Assembly: GCF_009935865.1 (NCBI RefSeq) | Contig: NZ_QWEL01000001.1 | Location: forward strand, 186,001-250,000 | DNA length: 64,000 nucleotides | Direction: 5' to 3' | Source: Odoribacter sp. Z80 | GTDB lineage: Bacteria > Bacteroidota > Bacteroidia > Bacteroidales > Marinifilaceae | Shown: one piece after another, positions 19,287 through 28,672 of the stretch | Layout of the letters: each line of letters starts with the position of its first letter | Position numbering within the stretch: the stretch's first letter is position 1 | Notes under the pieces: generated by a model | What the model was told of the DNA's origin: nothing | The model's database searches: none | The model's input: the letters and a program-made list of their open reading frames with translations, nothing else | Translations under genes and position numbers: made by a program

Positions 19287-21110
19287 ATGAAAAAGAAATT
19301 ATTGTTTTTATTCAGGTATTATCTGTTCTGGGTCGGAATATCGTTATGTGCCAGAATATTATTTCTGTTTTATCAATGGCAGGACACGTCCTTTTTGTCG
19401 GGTCGTGATTTATTGCATATTATTTTCGGAGGACTGCCTTTGGATATGTCTTTGGGAGGGTATATTTTAATGGTTGCAAGCCTGATTATGGCTGTCAGTC
19501 CTTTTTTTCCGGAGCATGTGTTACGGAGGATTTTTTCATTTCTGACCTGGATATGCCTGGTTTTTTTTGCTGTGGTTATGACTGCCGACCTGGAATTGTT
19601 TAAAAACTGGGGGTATCATATAGACACGACTTCTTTGGTGTATCTGAAAACTCCGAAGGAAGCGATGGCTTCGACCCCTGGGTGGTTGGTCGTATGTTTG
19701 TTGCTTTTGATGGGGGCATTTCTGGCGGTATGCGGATGGGTTTACAGGCGTTGGGTAGTTGTCGGGTTAAAGGATGCCTGCAAGAATTGGTGGAGTATAC
19801 CTCTTTTTCTGCTTATAGGCGGAAGTATGATTATTCCCGTACGGGGAGGATTTAATGTGGCTCCGTTAAACAGCAGTTTCGTATTTTTTCATCCCGCTAA
19901 TATGTATGCCAATCAGGCTGCCATCAATCCGGTATGGAATTTTGTTTATGAACTGACGCATGTGAAGAAAGCCGGGAAACAATATGTATTCATGCCTGAA
20001 GAGCAGGCTGCCCGGTTACTGGATAGTGTTTTGCAAACCGGTAACAATTATCCCCGTATTTTGCGGACCGAACGTCCCAACATTGTTTTTTTATTACTGG
20101 AAAGTTTTACTGCTAATGCAATTGAGGTGCTGGGTGGTTATCCTGATGTGACGCCTGCTTTGAATGCACTGGCTAAGGAGGGTATATTGTTTTCCAATAT
20201 CTATGCTACGGGCTCCCGTTCTGATCGGGGGATAGTGGCTGCCATCAGTGGAATGCCTTCCAATCCTGCTGTAGCCATGATTAAATATCCTGGCAAGCTG
20301 ATGAAATATTCCCGTTTTCCGAAAGAGTTGGAAGCAGCCGGATATACTACCCGTTTTTATTATGCCGGGGACATTAATTTTGGTGGTTTTCGTTCTTATA
20401 TTACGATGAGTTTTCAAAGTATGGTCACAGAAGATGATTTTTCCGGGGAAGCTGTAGAGAATCGTTTTAAGTGGGGTATACATGACCAGTATATGTTTGA
20501 CCGTTTGTTTGAAGATATGCAAAAAGCTCCGCATCCCTTTATGTATATGGCTTTTAATATGAGTAGCCATGAACCTTTCGATGTTCCGGGAGAAGCGTAT
20601 ATACCAGGGGATGATACGGAGCATAGATTTCTGAATGCCATTCATTACAGTGATGATTGTATCGGCCGTTTGATAACCAAATGCAAAGCTTCCGGATTAT
20701 GGGAGAATACTTTGTTTATTTTGATGGCTGACCACGGTACCCGGCATATCAAACATTTGGACCCGGCAGAGCCGGCTGCCTATCATATTCCTTTGATTTT
20801 GTCCGGCGGGGCGTTAAGTGTAAAAGATACGGTTGTTACCACTTTGGGTTCTCAGACTGACATGGTGGCTACCGTATTGGCTCAACTGGGACTGGAGTAC
20901 TCCAGCTATAAATATAGTCGGAATCTTTTGGCTGACCCCGTAGTTCCCTGTGCGTTCTATTCTTATCCTAACGCTGCCGGTTTGATTACCCCCGGAGGTA
21001 AGAGTGTTCTGAACCTACAAAGCGGGCAATTTATAGAAAAAGAGACCGACCGGAATCAGGAATTGTTGAAAGCGTGGCTCCAGTCGGTCAGTGCGGAGAT
21101 GAAACCTTAA
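19287..21110 (+). CDS. LTA synthase-family membrane sulfatase (phosphoglycerol/phosphoethanolamine transferase-like)
   Basis: 607 residues. About five membrane helices fill residues 1-185, followed by a large periplasmic alkaline-phosphatase/sulfatase domain. Metal-site motifs: FLLLESFTANAIEVLGG (Glu272), a GSRSDRG nucleophile loop and LMADHGTRH (Asp482, His483), with the family NMSSHEPFDVP in between. Related proteins transfer phosphoglycerol or phosphoethanolamine to polymers or lipids at the outer face of the inner membrane. The nucleophile position holds Ser312 where I expect Thr. In a Gram-negative the acceptor is probably a lipid or glycan, not lipoteichoic acid. Its stop overlaps the convergent metallophosphoesterase stop by 4 bases. 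Confidence 0.82.
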   Translation: MKKKLLFLFRYYLFWVGISLCARILFLFYQWQDTSFLSGRDLLHIIFGGLPLDMSLGGYILMVASLIMAVSPFFPEHVLRRIFSFLTWICLVFFAVVMTADLELFKNWGYHIDTTSLVYLKTPKEAMASTPGWLVVCLLLLMGAFLAVCGWVYRRWVVVGLKDACKNWWSIPLFLLIGGSMIIPVRGGFNVAPLNSSFVFFHPANMYANQAAINPVWNFVYELTHVKKAGKQYVFMPEEQAARLLDSVLQTGNNYPRILRTERPNIVFLLLESFTANAIEVLGGYPDVTPALNALAKEGILFSNIYATGSRSDRGIVAAISGMPSNPAVAMIKYPGKLMKYSRFPKELEAAGYTTRFYYAGDINFGGFRSYITMSFQSMVTEDDFSGEAVENRFKWGIHDQYMFDRLFEDMQKAPHPFMYMAFNMSSHEPFDVPGEAYIPGDDTEHRFLNAIHYSDDCIGRLITKCKASGLWENTLFILMADHGTRHIKHLDPAEPAAYHIPLILSGGALSVKDTVVTTLGSQTDMVATVLAQLGLEYSSYKYSRNLLADPVVPCAFYSYPNAAGLITPGGKSVLNLQSGQFIEKETDRNQELLKAWLQSVSAEMKP

Positions 21111-22306
21111 CGGGAAGGTTCTCTCAGAAGAATAAGTTCGGTGATGACAGGCCGGAGACCTACACGTCCGGGAAATCCCAGATAACCCTGGCCCCGGCTG
21201 ACATAAAGGTATTGTTCTCCTATCCGGTAAAGTCCGTCATATTCAGGATAGAGGTACTGAGACGGACTCCATTGAAATTTTTTTGTGCGAATACCCATTT
21301 GCATGGCATGGGTATGTCCGGATAAGGTCAGGGGAATGGAGTGGTGTAATAGTTCTGCATGCCAATGGCTGGGGTCATGGGAGAGCATAATGACAAACCG
21401 GTCTTCCGGCAAAGAATCCAGTGCCTGTGCAAGATTTCCGTATTGAGGGAAGGGAGGGTTTCCCCAATTTTCCACACCTGCCAGCCAGAGGGTGTCGCCA
21501 TGGGCGGTGAGTGGAACCCGAGTGTTGTTGAGTAGGTGGAATCCCATTTCTTGCATATACCGGGCAAAGCGTTCCTGATTTTCCTTTTTTTCCCTGGCAT
21601 TGGGCCAATGGGTATAATTACCGTAATCGTGATTTCCGGTAACGGCATATTTGCCGTACGGGGCTTTTAATTTCTGGAATGCACTAATCCAGGGAAGCAT
21701 TTCATCGGCAAAATTGTTGACCATATCTCCGGTGAATACGATTAAATCGGGCTTTAGGCGGTTTATTTCTCTGACCAGTTTTTCTATGCCCCGGTAGCTT
21801 TCCCCGAAACTACCTAAATGCAAATCCGAGAGTTGTACAATCTTAAAGTGATTGAAACCGGATGGCAGATTTTTGAAAGGAACTTCCTGGATGTCTGTTT
21901 TGTAGTCGTATCGTCCCCAAGTGATGCTGTACAGCAACAGGAGAAAGAAGACGACGGATAAAAGGTTTCTTGTCCAGGAAAAAAAACGGGTTATGCGGAT
22001 TCCTGAATGTCGGAAAAGACTTCCGAACCCGTGGAAAACAATAAAAACAAGTTTAGGGACATAAAACAGAAAAGTGATTCCGATGATTTTTTCAATCCAG
22101 AAATATCCTTGAGGACCTTTCAGACGGATTATAAAGTATTGAAAAAGAAATAGCAGCGAGATAAAAAACAGAGTATGGAAAAAATAAATACCCTTTTGCC
22201 ATTTTTTTCTTAACTGATCGCGGAGTTGGTAATACAGGAGTCCGTCTATGGCGAGTATGGTAAAAATACCGGTTATTAAAATCAAATCGCTGCTTCTCAT
22301 GGTCAT
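21107..22306 (-). CDS. Membrane-anchored metallophosphoesterase
   Basis: 399 residues from the ATG at 22306 (an ATG at 22300 is also possible). The first 125 residues contain three or four hydrophobic helices. The calcineurin-like phosphoesterase domain follows with every metal motif: LSDLHLGSF, VFTGDMVNNF, AVTGNHDYGNY, MLSHDPSHW and LSGHTHAMQMG. The family (YaeI/UDP-diacylglucosamine-hydrolase-like layout) acts on phosphodiesters near the membrane; the substrate is unknown. fhs ends 4 bases upstream, so the two are probably co-transcribed. The 3' end overlaps the convergent sulfatase gene by 4 bases. Confidence 0.88.
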   Translation of the reverse strand: MTMRSSDLILITGIFTILAIDGLLYYQLRDQLRKKWQKGIYFFHTLFFISLLFLFQYFIIRLKGPQGYFWIEKIIGITFLFYVPKLVFIVFHGFGSLFRHSGIRITRFFSWTRNLLSVVFFLLLLYSITWGRYDYKTDIQEVPFKNLPSGFNHFKIVQLSDLHLGSFGESYRGIEKLVREINRLKPDLIVFTGDMVNNFADEMLPWISAFQKLKAPYGKYAVTGNHDYGNYTHWPNAREKKENQERFARYMQEMGFHLLNNTRVPLTAHGDTLWLAGVENWGNPPFPQYGNLAQALDSLPEDRFVIMLSHDPSHWHAELLHHSIPLTLSGHTHAMQMGIRTKKFQWSPSQYLYPEYDGLYRIGEQYLYVSRGQGYLGFPGRVGLRPVITELILLREPSR

Positions 22307-22310
22307 TGGT

Positions 22311-23978
22311 TTAAAACAATCCGCTGATCCGACCGTTTTCGTCAATGTCGATGTTTTCTGCAGCCGGTTTGTCCGGAAGTCCGGGCATTCGCATAATTTC
22401 TCCTGTGATGGGAATTACGAAACCGGCACCGGCAGCAATTTCAATCTGACGGACGGTAACAATGAAATCTTTTGGACGTCCTAATAGTTTAGGGTTGTCG
22501 GAGAGTGATTTTTGTGTTTTGGCCATACATACGGGCAGGTGTTCCAAACCAAGGTTTTTAATCCTTTTCAGGTCTGTTTTGGCTTGTGCGGTATAGTCGA
22601 TGGCTGCTGCTCCGTAGATTTCTTTGGCTATCGTTTCAATTTTTTGTTCGATAGCCCAGTTCCAGTCGTAGAGCGGGCGTAGCTTACATTCGCATTGTTC
22701 CGCAATTTTAGCAGTTAATCTGGCCAGTGTTTCAGCTCCTTCTCCGCCTTTGGCCCAGACATCGGCCACTTCCATCGGCACTCCCAGCTCTTTGCATTTT
22801 TCAGCTATAATCTGTATTTCTTCTTCTGTATCAGAAACAAACTTATTTAAAGCAACAATCGGACAGATATTAAATTTCTTCATGTTTTCGATGTGCTTTT
22901 CGAGGTTTTCCATACCTTTCCGTAAAGCTGCCGTATCTTTTTCTTTCAGGTTTTCCTGTTTGACTCCTCCATGATATTTCAATGCACGTACAGTGGCCAC
23001 AAGCACTACTGCACTGGGATTTAAACCTGCTTTGACGCATTTGATGTCAAAAAATTTCTCGGCTCCGAGGTCAAATCCGAATCCGGCTTCTGTGACCACG
23101 AAATCGGAAAGTGACAGGCCCATTTTAGTGGCTAATACAGAGTTGGTGCCTTGGGCTATATTGGCAAAAGGCCCGCCGTGGATAATTGCCGGATTGCCTT
23201 CAATTGTTTGTACCAGGTTCGGTTTGATGGCTTCTTTCAATAAAGCGGCCATTGCACCATTGGCTTTCAGGTCACGGGCGTATAAAGGTTGCTTATCGTA
23301 AGTGTAGCCAATGAAAATATTTCCCAATCTTTCTTTCAGATCGGTAAAACTTTCTGCCAGACAGAGGATAGCCATGATTTCGGAGGCTGCCGTAATGTCA
23401 AAGCCTGTTTCCCGGGGTACTCCGGATGTTGTTCCCCCGAGACCGACAATGATATGGCGGAGAGAACGGTCGTTCATATCCATAACTCTTTTCCAGGTAA
23501 CGGTCCGGGGGTCCAGGCCCAGGGAAGAAGTTTTGCTCTGAACGTTATTGTCAATTAAAGCGGCTAACAGGTTATGGGCTTTTTCTATAGCATTGAAGTC
23601 GCCGGTGAAATGGAGGTTAATATCTTCCATTGGCAATACCTGGGAATAGCCTCCTCCTGTAGCGCCCCCTTTGATTCCGAATACAGGTCCCAGAGAGGGT
23701 TCGCGCAGTACTACCGTTGTTTTTTTACCAATCCGGTTCAAACCTTCGCTCAGGCCGATAGAAATGGTTGTTTTTCCTTCGCCGGCTGGAGTGGGTGAAA
23801 TAGCCGATACAAGAATCAGATGTTTACCCCGGATTTTTTCCGGTTGAATCAAATGTAAAGGTAATTTGGCCTTATATTTTCCGTATAATTCCAATTCGTC
23901 CGGAGCTATCCCTATCTTTTTTGCGATTTCCGTAATGGGTTTTAGCTTTATTGTGTTGGCTATTTCAATATCTGTCAT
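22311..23978 (-). CDS. fhs: Formate--tetrahydrofolate ligase
   Basis: 555 residues, standard length. ATP-dependent formation of 10-formyl-THF from formate and THF. The nucleotide loop is PTPAGEGKTTISIGLSEGL, followed by REPSLGPVFGIKGGATGGGY and LHFTGDFNAIEKAHNLLAAL, all family hallmarks. It probably feeds purine synthesis (PurH, also in this window, uses 10-formyl-THF) and one-carbon exchange with the FtcD pathway. It lies 24 bases after the coiled-coil protein gene on the same strand. Confidence 0.96.
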   Translation of the reverse strand: MTDIEIANTIKLKPITEIAKKIGIAPDELELYGKYKAKLPLHLIQPEKIRGKHLILVSAISPTPAGEGKTTISIGLSEGLNRIGKKTTVVLREPSLGPVFGIKGGATGGGYSQVLPMEDINLHFTGDFNAIEKAHNLLAALIDNNVQSKTSSLGLDPRTVTWKRVMDMNDRSLRHIIVGLGGTTSGVPRETGFDITAASEIMAILCLAESFTDLKERLGNIFIGYTYDKQPLYARDLKANGAMAALLKEAIKPNLVQTIEGNPAIIHGGPFANIAQGTNSVLATKMGLSLSDFVVTEAGFGFDLGAEKFFDIKCVKAGLNPSAVVLVATVRALKYHGGVKQENLKEKDTAALRKGMENLEKHIENMKKFNICPIVALNKFVSDTEEEIQIIAEKCKELGVPMEVADVWAKGGEGAETLARLTAKIAEQCECKLRPLYDWNWAIEQKIETIAKEIYGAAAIDYTAQAKTDLKRIKNLGLEHLPVCMAKTQKSLSDNPKLLGRPKDFIVTVRQIEIAAGAGFVIPITGEIMRMPGLPDKPAAENIDIDENGRISGLF

Positions 23979-24002
23979 GGTTTGGGATTGTGTTTGGTTC
24001 GT

Positions 24003-24890
24003 TTATTTCAAAGTAAATTCGGTACTACCAATTAATTCATTGTCACTGAATAGTTCTGCGGTATATTTTCCGGGTACCAGACTACCATCGTTAGGCCAAT
24101 AAATAGACATTTCCAACCGTTCGCCTTCATAGTTGATTTCCCGTTTGGCAGAATAGGTGAGGGATACGTTTTGGTATTTAAAGAAAGCTTTTTCACTGAA
24201 AGCAATGACTTTATCGTCAGGACGTTTCAGGCGGAGGTAAATGGTACGGTCACCTCTTTTGGCTGTAATATTTTTCGTGATAACAAATTCTGCTTTCAGG
24301 TTAAAGCATTTCTTCCAATTGGTTTCCCGGTCTTTTTTATTTACCGGATAAACAACGAAATTTTCGGTTTTCAAAGCACTGGCTCTTGCAATGACTTCTT
24401 TCATGTCTTTTTGCTGATTTTCCAGTTTTTGATTCCGTTCCCGAACCCAACTCATTTGTTTGCGTACTTCCGTATTTTCCTGGGTGAGTTTTTGATTTAA
24501 TTGGTTGAGTGAATCTATTTGGACCACATAGCTTCGAAGGACAGTTTTCAGCGTCCCGATTTCTTTTTTATACCGGTTGATTTCCGCATAGGAATTATCG
24601 CGGAATTTTTTCATCTTGTCCAATAGGGTTGCGATTTTTTCCTGTTCCAGCAATAATTTTTCGTTTAACGTATCGTTACTTGTTTTCAGGTCGTCGTAAT
24701 TCTGGCTAAGGTCGGTTAGTTCCTGCTCCAATAGTTCTTTTTCTTCATGTATGGCACGAATGTGTTTCCGGTTTTCCGATTTTTCTACCATAAGGAAAAT
24801 AAATAATAAAATAAGGGCCACAGACAAGGAGGTAATGATGATCACCAACGCCTTATCTTTTTTGTCCCGGATGAATGAATTTCCTTCCAT
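24003..24890 (-). CDS. Membrane-anchored coiled-coil protein
   Basis: 295 residues, no family recognised. A short cytoplasmic N-terminus (with FIRDKKDK) is followed by one membrane helix (ALVIIITSLSVALILLFIFL). A long coiled coil (about 45-165) ends with QMSWVRERNQKLENQ. The C-terminal 120 residues are predicted beta-rich, with VYPVNKKDRETNWKKCFNLK and PGKYTAELFSDNELIG, resembling a small Ig-like or secretion-exposed domain. Orientation suggests the coil and C-terminal domain are periplasmic. It has its own -7 element and leads the fhs-metallophosphoesterase run. Confidence 0.7.
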   Translation of the reverse strand: MEGNSFIRDKKDKALVIIITSLSVALILLFIFLMVEKSENRKHIRAIHEEKELLEQELTDLSQNYDDLKTSNDTLNEKLLLEQEKIATLLDKMKKFRDNSYAEINRYKKEIGTLKTVLRSYVVQIDSLNQLNQKLTQENTEVRKQMSWVRERNQKLENQQKDMKEVIARASALKTENFVVYPVNKKDRETNWKKCFNLKAEFVITKNITAKRGDRTIYLRLKRPDDKVIAFSEKAFFKYQNVSLTYSAKREINYEGERLEMSIYWPNDGSLVPGKYTAELFSDNELIGSTEFTLK

Positions 24891-24932
24891 AATATTTATA
24901 CTATTATTTTAATTATTTTTTCTTAAACCTGT

Positions 24933-24940
24933 CAAAGGTA
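24933..24940 (-). promoter_or_regulatory. Putative -7 element for the coiled-coil/fhs unit
   Basis: TACCTTTG on the minus strand fits TAnnTTTG, 43-50 bases before the ATG at 24890. No convincing -33 box. Confidence 0.45.
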
Positions 24941-25044
24941 GTATAATTTAGCAGGATAATGAATTGTATTATACGGATTGAACTCTGAAAAATTTGCTTT
25001 TTTAATTTTTTTAACTTATTATTGTATATAGTCAATCCATATTT

Positions 25045-26331
25045 ATGCGGGAAGAATTTTTACAATATATTTGGGTAAATTCCTTGTTCAAAAGTAAAGA
25101 TTTCACTACGGTTTCCGGCCGGAAAGTGGAAATTTTGCACCCCGGGCAATTGAATCGGGATGCCGGACCGGATTTTTTTAATGCCCGGCTTCGGATGGAT
25201 GGAGTGGTGTGGGTGGGGAATGTGGAAGTGCATTTACGGAACAGTGATTGGGTGAGGCATCATCATCAGTCTGATGCGGCATATAATAATGTGATATTGT
25301 CGGTGGTACGGGAGGCGGATGCTGAGATTTATAATAGTGAGGGACGTTTGGTGGAGACTGTGATTCTGGATTATGCGGATTGCCTGTACGAAGAGTATAA
25401 GTATATGCTGGGAGTGGACTCAACGCCTGGTTGCCGTAGGAATTTATCAGAAGTAGATAAGGGTTTGCTGGATATGTATCTGGAGAGGTTGGCTGTCGAA
25501 AGACTGGAACGGAAGTGCTCGGAGTTACAGCAATTGCTGAAACAAACCCGGCAGGATTGGGACGAATGTTTTTATCGGTTGTTGTGTAAATATTGGACCG
25601 GGAATGTAAATGCAGAGCCGTTTTATCAATTGGCTTTACGCCTTCCTTATCGTTTATTGCTGCGGTATTCTGACAGGCAGCTTGCTTTGGAAGCTTTATT
25701 GCTGGGCTGTGCCGGTTTCCTGGAGGGTGCCGAATCGGATGCTTATGGTGGTTTACTGAAAAAAGAATTCCGGTATCTGCAATATAAACACGGATTGCAG
25801 GTGATGAACCCCGCTCAATGGAAGCTGATGCGTATTCGTCCCAATGCTTTTCCGGTTATTCGTTTGGCTTTGTTGGCTGCTTTTATCCGGAGACATGAGA
25901 ATTTGTTGTCCGGAGTATTGGAAGCTGAGACTTCGGAAGAGGTGGCGAAATGGCTGGATGTGACGACTTCCGAATATTGGAGAACACATTCTCAATTGGG
26001 AAGACCGACCGGAGAGTGTGTCCGCAGGTTAGGCATTCAAATGAAAAAGACTTTATTGATTAATGCCATTGTGCCGGGTGTCTTTTGGTTTGGCAAGGAA
26101 CAGGGGGGAGAAAAATATATGGTAAAAGCCATGAAATGGCTGGAGGGATGTAAGCCTGAAAATAACTACATTGTCCGCGGATGGGAAAAATCAGGTGTGA
26201 AAGCAGTATCGGCCATGCAGACCCAGGCATTGATTGAGTTGACCCACAGGTATTGTGAGTGCCATCGCTGTTTAGAATGCCGAATCGGGAGGGAAATCTT
26301 TTCAGCACATGTCAATCGCTTCTTGCCGTAG
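25045..26331 (+). CDS. DUF2851 family protein
   Basis: 428 residues. Bacteroidota family of unknown function, recognised by the N-terminal [38 protein letters not shown] and [20 protein letters not shown], the last with a run of His and Asp that could bind metal. The early part recalls a nuclease-like fold, but I cannot assign activity. The end is Cys-rich ([16 protein letters not shown]), a likely zinc or iron-sulfur site. No signal peptide, so cytoplasmic. Its last 30 bases overlap the convergent 122-residue gene. Confidence 0.85.
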   Translation: MREEFLQYIWVNSLFKSKDFTTVSGRKVEILHPGQLNRDAGPDFFNARLRMDGVVWVGNVEVHLRNSDWVRHHHQSDAAYNNVILSVVREADAEIYNSEGRLVETVILDYADCLYEEYKYMLGVDSTPGCRRNLSEVDKGLLDMYLERLAVERLERKCSELQQLLKQTRQDWDECFYRLLCKYWTGNVNAEPFYQLALRLPYRLLLRYSDRQLALEALLLGCAGFLEGAESDAYGGLLKKEFRYLQYKHGLQVMNPAQWKLMRIRPNAFPVIRLALLAAFIRRHENLLSGVLEAETSEEVAKWLDVTTSEYWRTHSQLGRPTGECVRRLGIQMKKTLLINAIVPGVFWFGKEQGGEKYMVKAMKWLEGCKPENNYIVRGWEKSGVKAVSAMQTQALIELTHRYCECHRCLECRIGREIFSAHVNRFLP

Positions 26332-26670
26332 TATTTCCGGCAGGTTTATTTCCCTTTTTTCTAAACTGATTAACCAGTCGGGTATTTCTTGCGGGCGCAA
26401 TGTGTAAAGAATATCACGGAATTCTTCGATTTGGGTATCGGAATAGGCATTGGCCGGAATCTGGTGGTAGCGGTCCAGTTCTTCATCTTCAAAGTAATCA
26501 ATTTTGCTGTTGGCCTTTTTTAATCCTTTCTCACATACGGCATGTGCTCCGCAGCATTCTGCTGGCGGAGCTACGATTTCTTCTGTTTCCCGGTTTTTGT
26601 GTTTACTGAAAAAAGTAAATAGGGCAACTATAACCAGCAGCCCTATTATTCCCAATATGAGGTAAATCAT
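26302..26670 (-). CDS. Small membrane-anchored Cys-motif protein, conserved in Bacteroidales
   Basis: 122 residues. N-terminal membrane helix ([20 protein letters not shown]), then a soluble part with [12 protein letters not shown], an acidic [13 protein letters not shown] and a helical tail ([19 protein letters not shown]). Similar Bacteroides proteins sit beside DUF2851 and are sometimes labelled 'phospholipase', which I see no motif to support. The three close cysteines plus His suggest metal binding. It is 7 bases downstream of the coiled-coil lipoprotein gene and overlaps the convergent DUF2851 gene by 30 bases. Function unknown. Confidence 0.75.
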   Translation of the reverse strand: MIYLILGIIGLLVIVALFTFFSKHKNRETEEIVAPPAECCGAHAVCEKGLKKANSKIDYFEDEELDRYHQIPANAYSDTQIEEFRDILYTLRPQEIPDWLISLEKREINLPEILRQEAIDMC

Positions 26671-26677
26671 ACTGCAA

Positions 26678-27328
26678 TTATTTGCTCAGTTCTTTTTTTA
26701 ACAGGTTAACCTGATTGCTCAGTTTTTTTATTTCCGCATCGGCTTCTGCTTTTGTTTTCCGAATCCAGCCTAATTTTTTATTTAGTTCTTCGTTTTGTGT
26801 TTTCAGTTTTTCCAGCTCTGCTATTTTTCCTTGTGCTGTGGAGTTTACCGTTTGGAGTTCGCTTTTCAGTTTTTGATTTTCAAATTCCAGATCTGTCTGT
26901 ACTTTATTCAGCTCCTGCCTGATTTTATCCCGTTCTGCGGTTATTCGCTGCAAATTGGTTTCCAGCGATGCTATTTGTTCACTGGAAGACCGGGTGGTGG
27001 TTTTAATCTGGTCGGCAACATTGCTGAGTTCGGATTTTAATTCCACTTGTTTGCTTTCCAATGAACGAAGTTTGGTATATAATTCGTCTATTGTTTTATC
27101 TTTTATTGCATTATTTTCTGTCAGTTTATAACGGATTGTATTGAAGTCGTCCTTTGCTGCCTGCAAATCGTTTGTCAATCGGCTTTTTTCACGTTTCAGT
27201 TCCAATACGTGGCGGTCTGCCTCCCGTTTTGCTCTGGCTAATTCTTCATATTTTTTCTTGGAAACACATGAACCCAATAAGGACGAAATGACAATGAATC
27301 CTCCGACATACAATACTGTTTTTCTCAT
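26678..27328 (-). CDS. Coiled-coil lipoprotein
   Basis: 216 residues. Lipoprotein signal with lipobox LGSC, followed by VSKKKYEEL, which resembles the start of some OmpA-type lipoproteins. Almost all the rest is one continuous coiled coil of E/K/Q/L heptads ending LNKKLGWIRKTKAEADAEI. There is no C-terminal OmpA peptidoglycan domain. Probably an envelope spacer or structural protein; no partner known. It forms a two-gene unit with the small Cys-motif protein. A -7 element lies about 66 bases upstream. Confidence 0.78.
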   Translation of the reverse strand: MRKTVLYVGGFIVISSLLGSCVSKKKYEELARAKREADRHVLELKREKSRLTNDLQAAKDDFNTIRYKLTENNAIKDKTIDELYTKLRSLESKQVELKSELSNVADQIKTTTRSSSEQIASLETNLQRITAERDKIRQELNKVQTDLEFENQKLKSELQTVNSTAQGKIAELEKLKTQNEELNKKLGWIRKTKAEADAEIKKLSNQVNLLKKELSK

Positions 27329-27382
27329 ATACTCTGGTTCTAATTATTTTTAGACACTTTTGGTTTTAAGCATTATAATTGC

Positions 27383-27390
27383 TTACTTTG
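27383..27390 (+). promoter_or_regulatory. Possible -7 element for the CarboxypepD-regulatory-like gene
   Basis: TTACTTTG differs from TAnnTTTG only at the second base. It lies next to the minus-strand element at 27394-27401, making an interleaved divergent promoter region. Confidence 0.3.
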
Positions 27391-27393
27391 GGG

Positions 27394-27401
27394 CAAATAT
27401 A
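27394..27401 (-). promoter_or_regulatory. Putative -7 element for the coiled-coil lipoprotein gene
   Basis: TATATTTG on the minus strand, an exact TAnnTTTG match, 66-73 bases before the ATG at 27328. Confidence 0.45.
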
Positions 27402-27461
27402 TAAAATTAAATAGAAACTCAACGTATAACTACCTTGAATTACTTAAAAGTATTGATAACT

Positions 27462-28634
27462 ATGAAGAGAAGATTGTTTTTCCTGATGATGGTGATTGTT
27501 TCCTGTTGTGTATCGGCAACGGCCCAGGATGGGAGAGTTACAGTGAAGGGTACGGTGATAGACAGCCATACGGGGGGACCGGTTGCTTTTGCCAATCTGG
27601 GATTGTTGGGAACGGTGGCCGGGACTGCTTCGGATATTGACGGGATATTTGAATTAACTGTTCCGGATAAATATTCCACGCATGTTATCCGGGTTACAGC
27701 CGTGGGGTATGCCAATATGGAATTCAAGGTATATGAAGGAGCCGGTAAGCCTGATTTAAAAATCCGACTGAAGCCGGTTACGTATGGGATGGGGGAAGTG
27801 GATGTTTACGGGCAGTTGTTGGTTTATAAAAAAATGTTGCGGAATGTAGTATCTTCCATTTCAAAGAATTACATTTCAAAGCCCTATAATTATCAGGGGT
27901 ATTTTAAATATACCACCCAACGCGGAGATGAAGAAAAGGTCAAGGAAGCTATTGTCACCGTGTATGATGCGGAAGGTTACCACCGGGACAATGTTGCTGC
28001 TGCGTTTAAAGCCCTGCATTATAATTTCAGTGAAGTGCGCAGAAGTCAGGAGCCTGCTTCCGTATGGGACGGGTTGACTTATTTCGATGATGTTCTTACT
28101 GCTGATATTGTGCGGAATACCCGGAATGTATTGGATATTGTCAATGCCCGGGACTATAAGCTGAAGAGCAAGGGTAAACTCCTTTATGAGGGCGATTCTG
28201 TACAGGTCATTGGCTATGAAGGGTTGAAACCTTCTATTTCTACTGCCGGAGATCCTTCCGTACAAAGTTATCATGGAGAAATATACATTAATCTGAAAGA
28301 TATGGCTGTGCTTAAAAATGTAGCTTATCTTACTTCGCGGGATTTTAATGCCCTGGGCCGGAATCTGGTTACGGTGGAGGAACAGCCCAAGAAGGATGTA
28401 AAAATGACGATTACAACGACTTACAAGAAACTGAATTCAGTGTATTTCCTGAGTGGGGTGAATATCGAGTATGCTTATGAGGAAGCGGGTATTCCTGTGA
28501 AAGGGGAAGCGCAGTTTATTACAACCCGTCTGAATGTAAACACACCAACTCCGATAGAGGGAAGGACTTATTATGAAGACAGGAAGACAAATGAGGATTT
28601 TTGGAAAAATTATTCGGTGTATTTTGAAGAATAA
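27462..28634 (+). CDS. Secreted protein with carboxypeptidase-regulatory-like (CarbopepD_reg) domain
   Basis: 390 residues from the ATG at 27462, which opens a proper signal peptide (RRLFFLMMVIVSCCVSATAQ); an upstream start at 27435 only adds residues before it. Residues about 25-105 are a CarbopepD_reg_2 domain (VKGTVIDSHTGGPVAFANLG, with DIDGIFELTVPDKY and VTAVGYANMEFKV). In Bacteroidota this domain usually opens TonB-dependent receptors, but here no receptor barrel follows. The remaining 280 residues (SKNYISKPYNYQGYFKY onward) match a common Bacteroidales pattern of unknown function. Probably outer-membrane associated or periplasmic. A strong terminator follows. Confidence 0.8.
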   Translation: MKRRLFFLMMVIVSCCVSATAQDGRVTVKGTVIDSHTGGPVAFANLGLLGTVAGTASDIDGIFELTVPDKYSTHVIRVTAVGYANMEFKVYEGAGKPDLKIRLKPVTYGMGEVDVYGQLLVYKKMLRNVVSSISKNYISKPYNYQGYFKYTTQRGDEEKVKEAIVTVYDAEGYHRDNVAAAFKALHYNFSEVRRSQEPASVWDGLTYFDDVLTADIVRNTRNVLDIVNARDYKLKSKGKLLYEGDSVQVIGYEGLKPSISTAGDPSVQSYHGEIYINLKDMAVLKNVAYLTSRDFNALGRNLVTVEEQPKKDVKMTITTTYKKLNSVYFLSGVNIEYAYEEAGIPVKGEAQFITTRLNVNTPTPIEGRTYYEDRKTNEDFWKNYSVYFEE

Positions 28635-28667
28635 AAAAAAACTCCCGGGTTGCCCGGGAGTTTTTTT
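28635..28667. terminator. Strong bidirectional terminator
   Basis: A CTCCCGGG/CCCGGGAG stem (28642-28649 with 28653-28660) and a 3-base loop, flanked by seven A residues and seven T residues that extend the stem. It serves the plus-strand gene ending at 28634 and the minus-strand OstA-like gene ending at 28673. Confidence 0.9.
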
Positions 28668-28672
28668 GCCGT

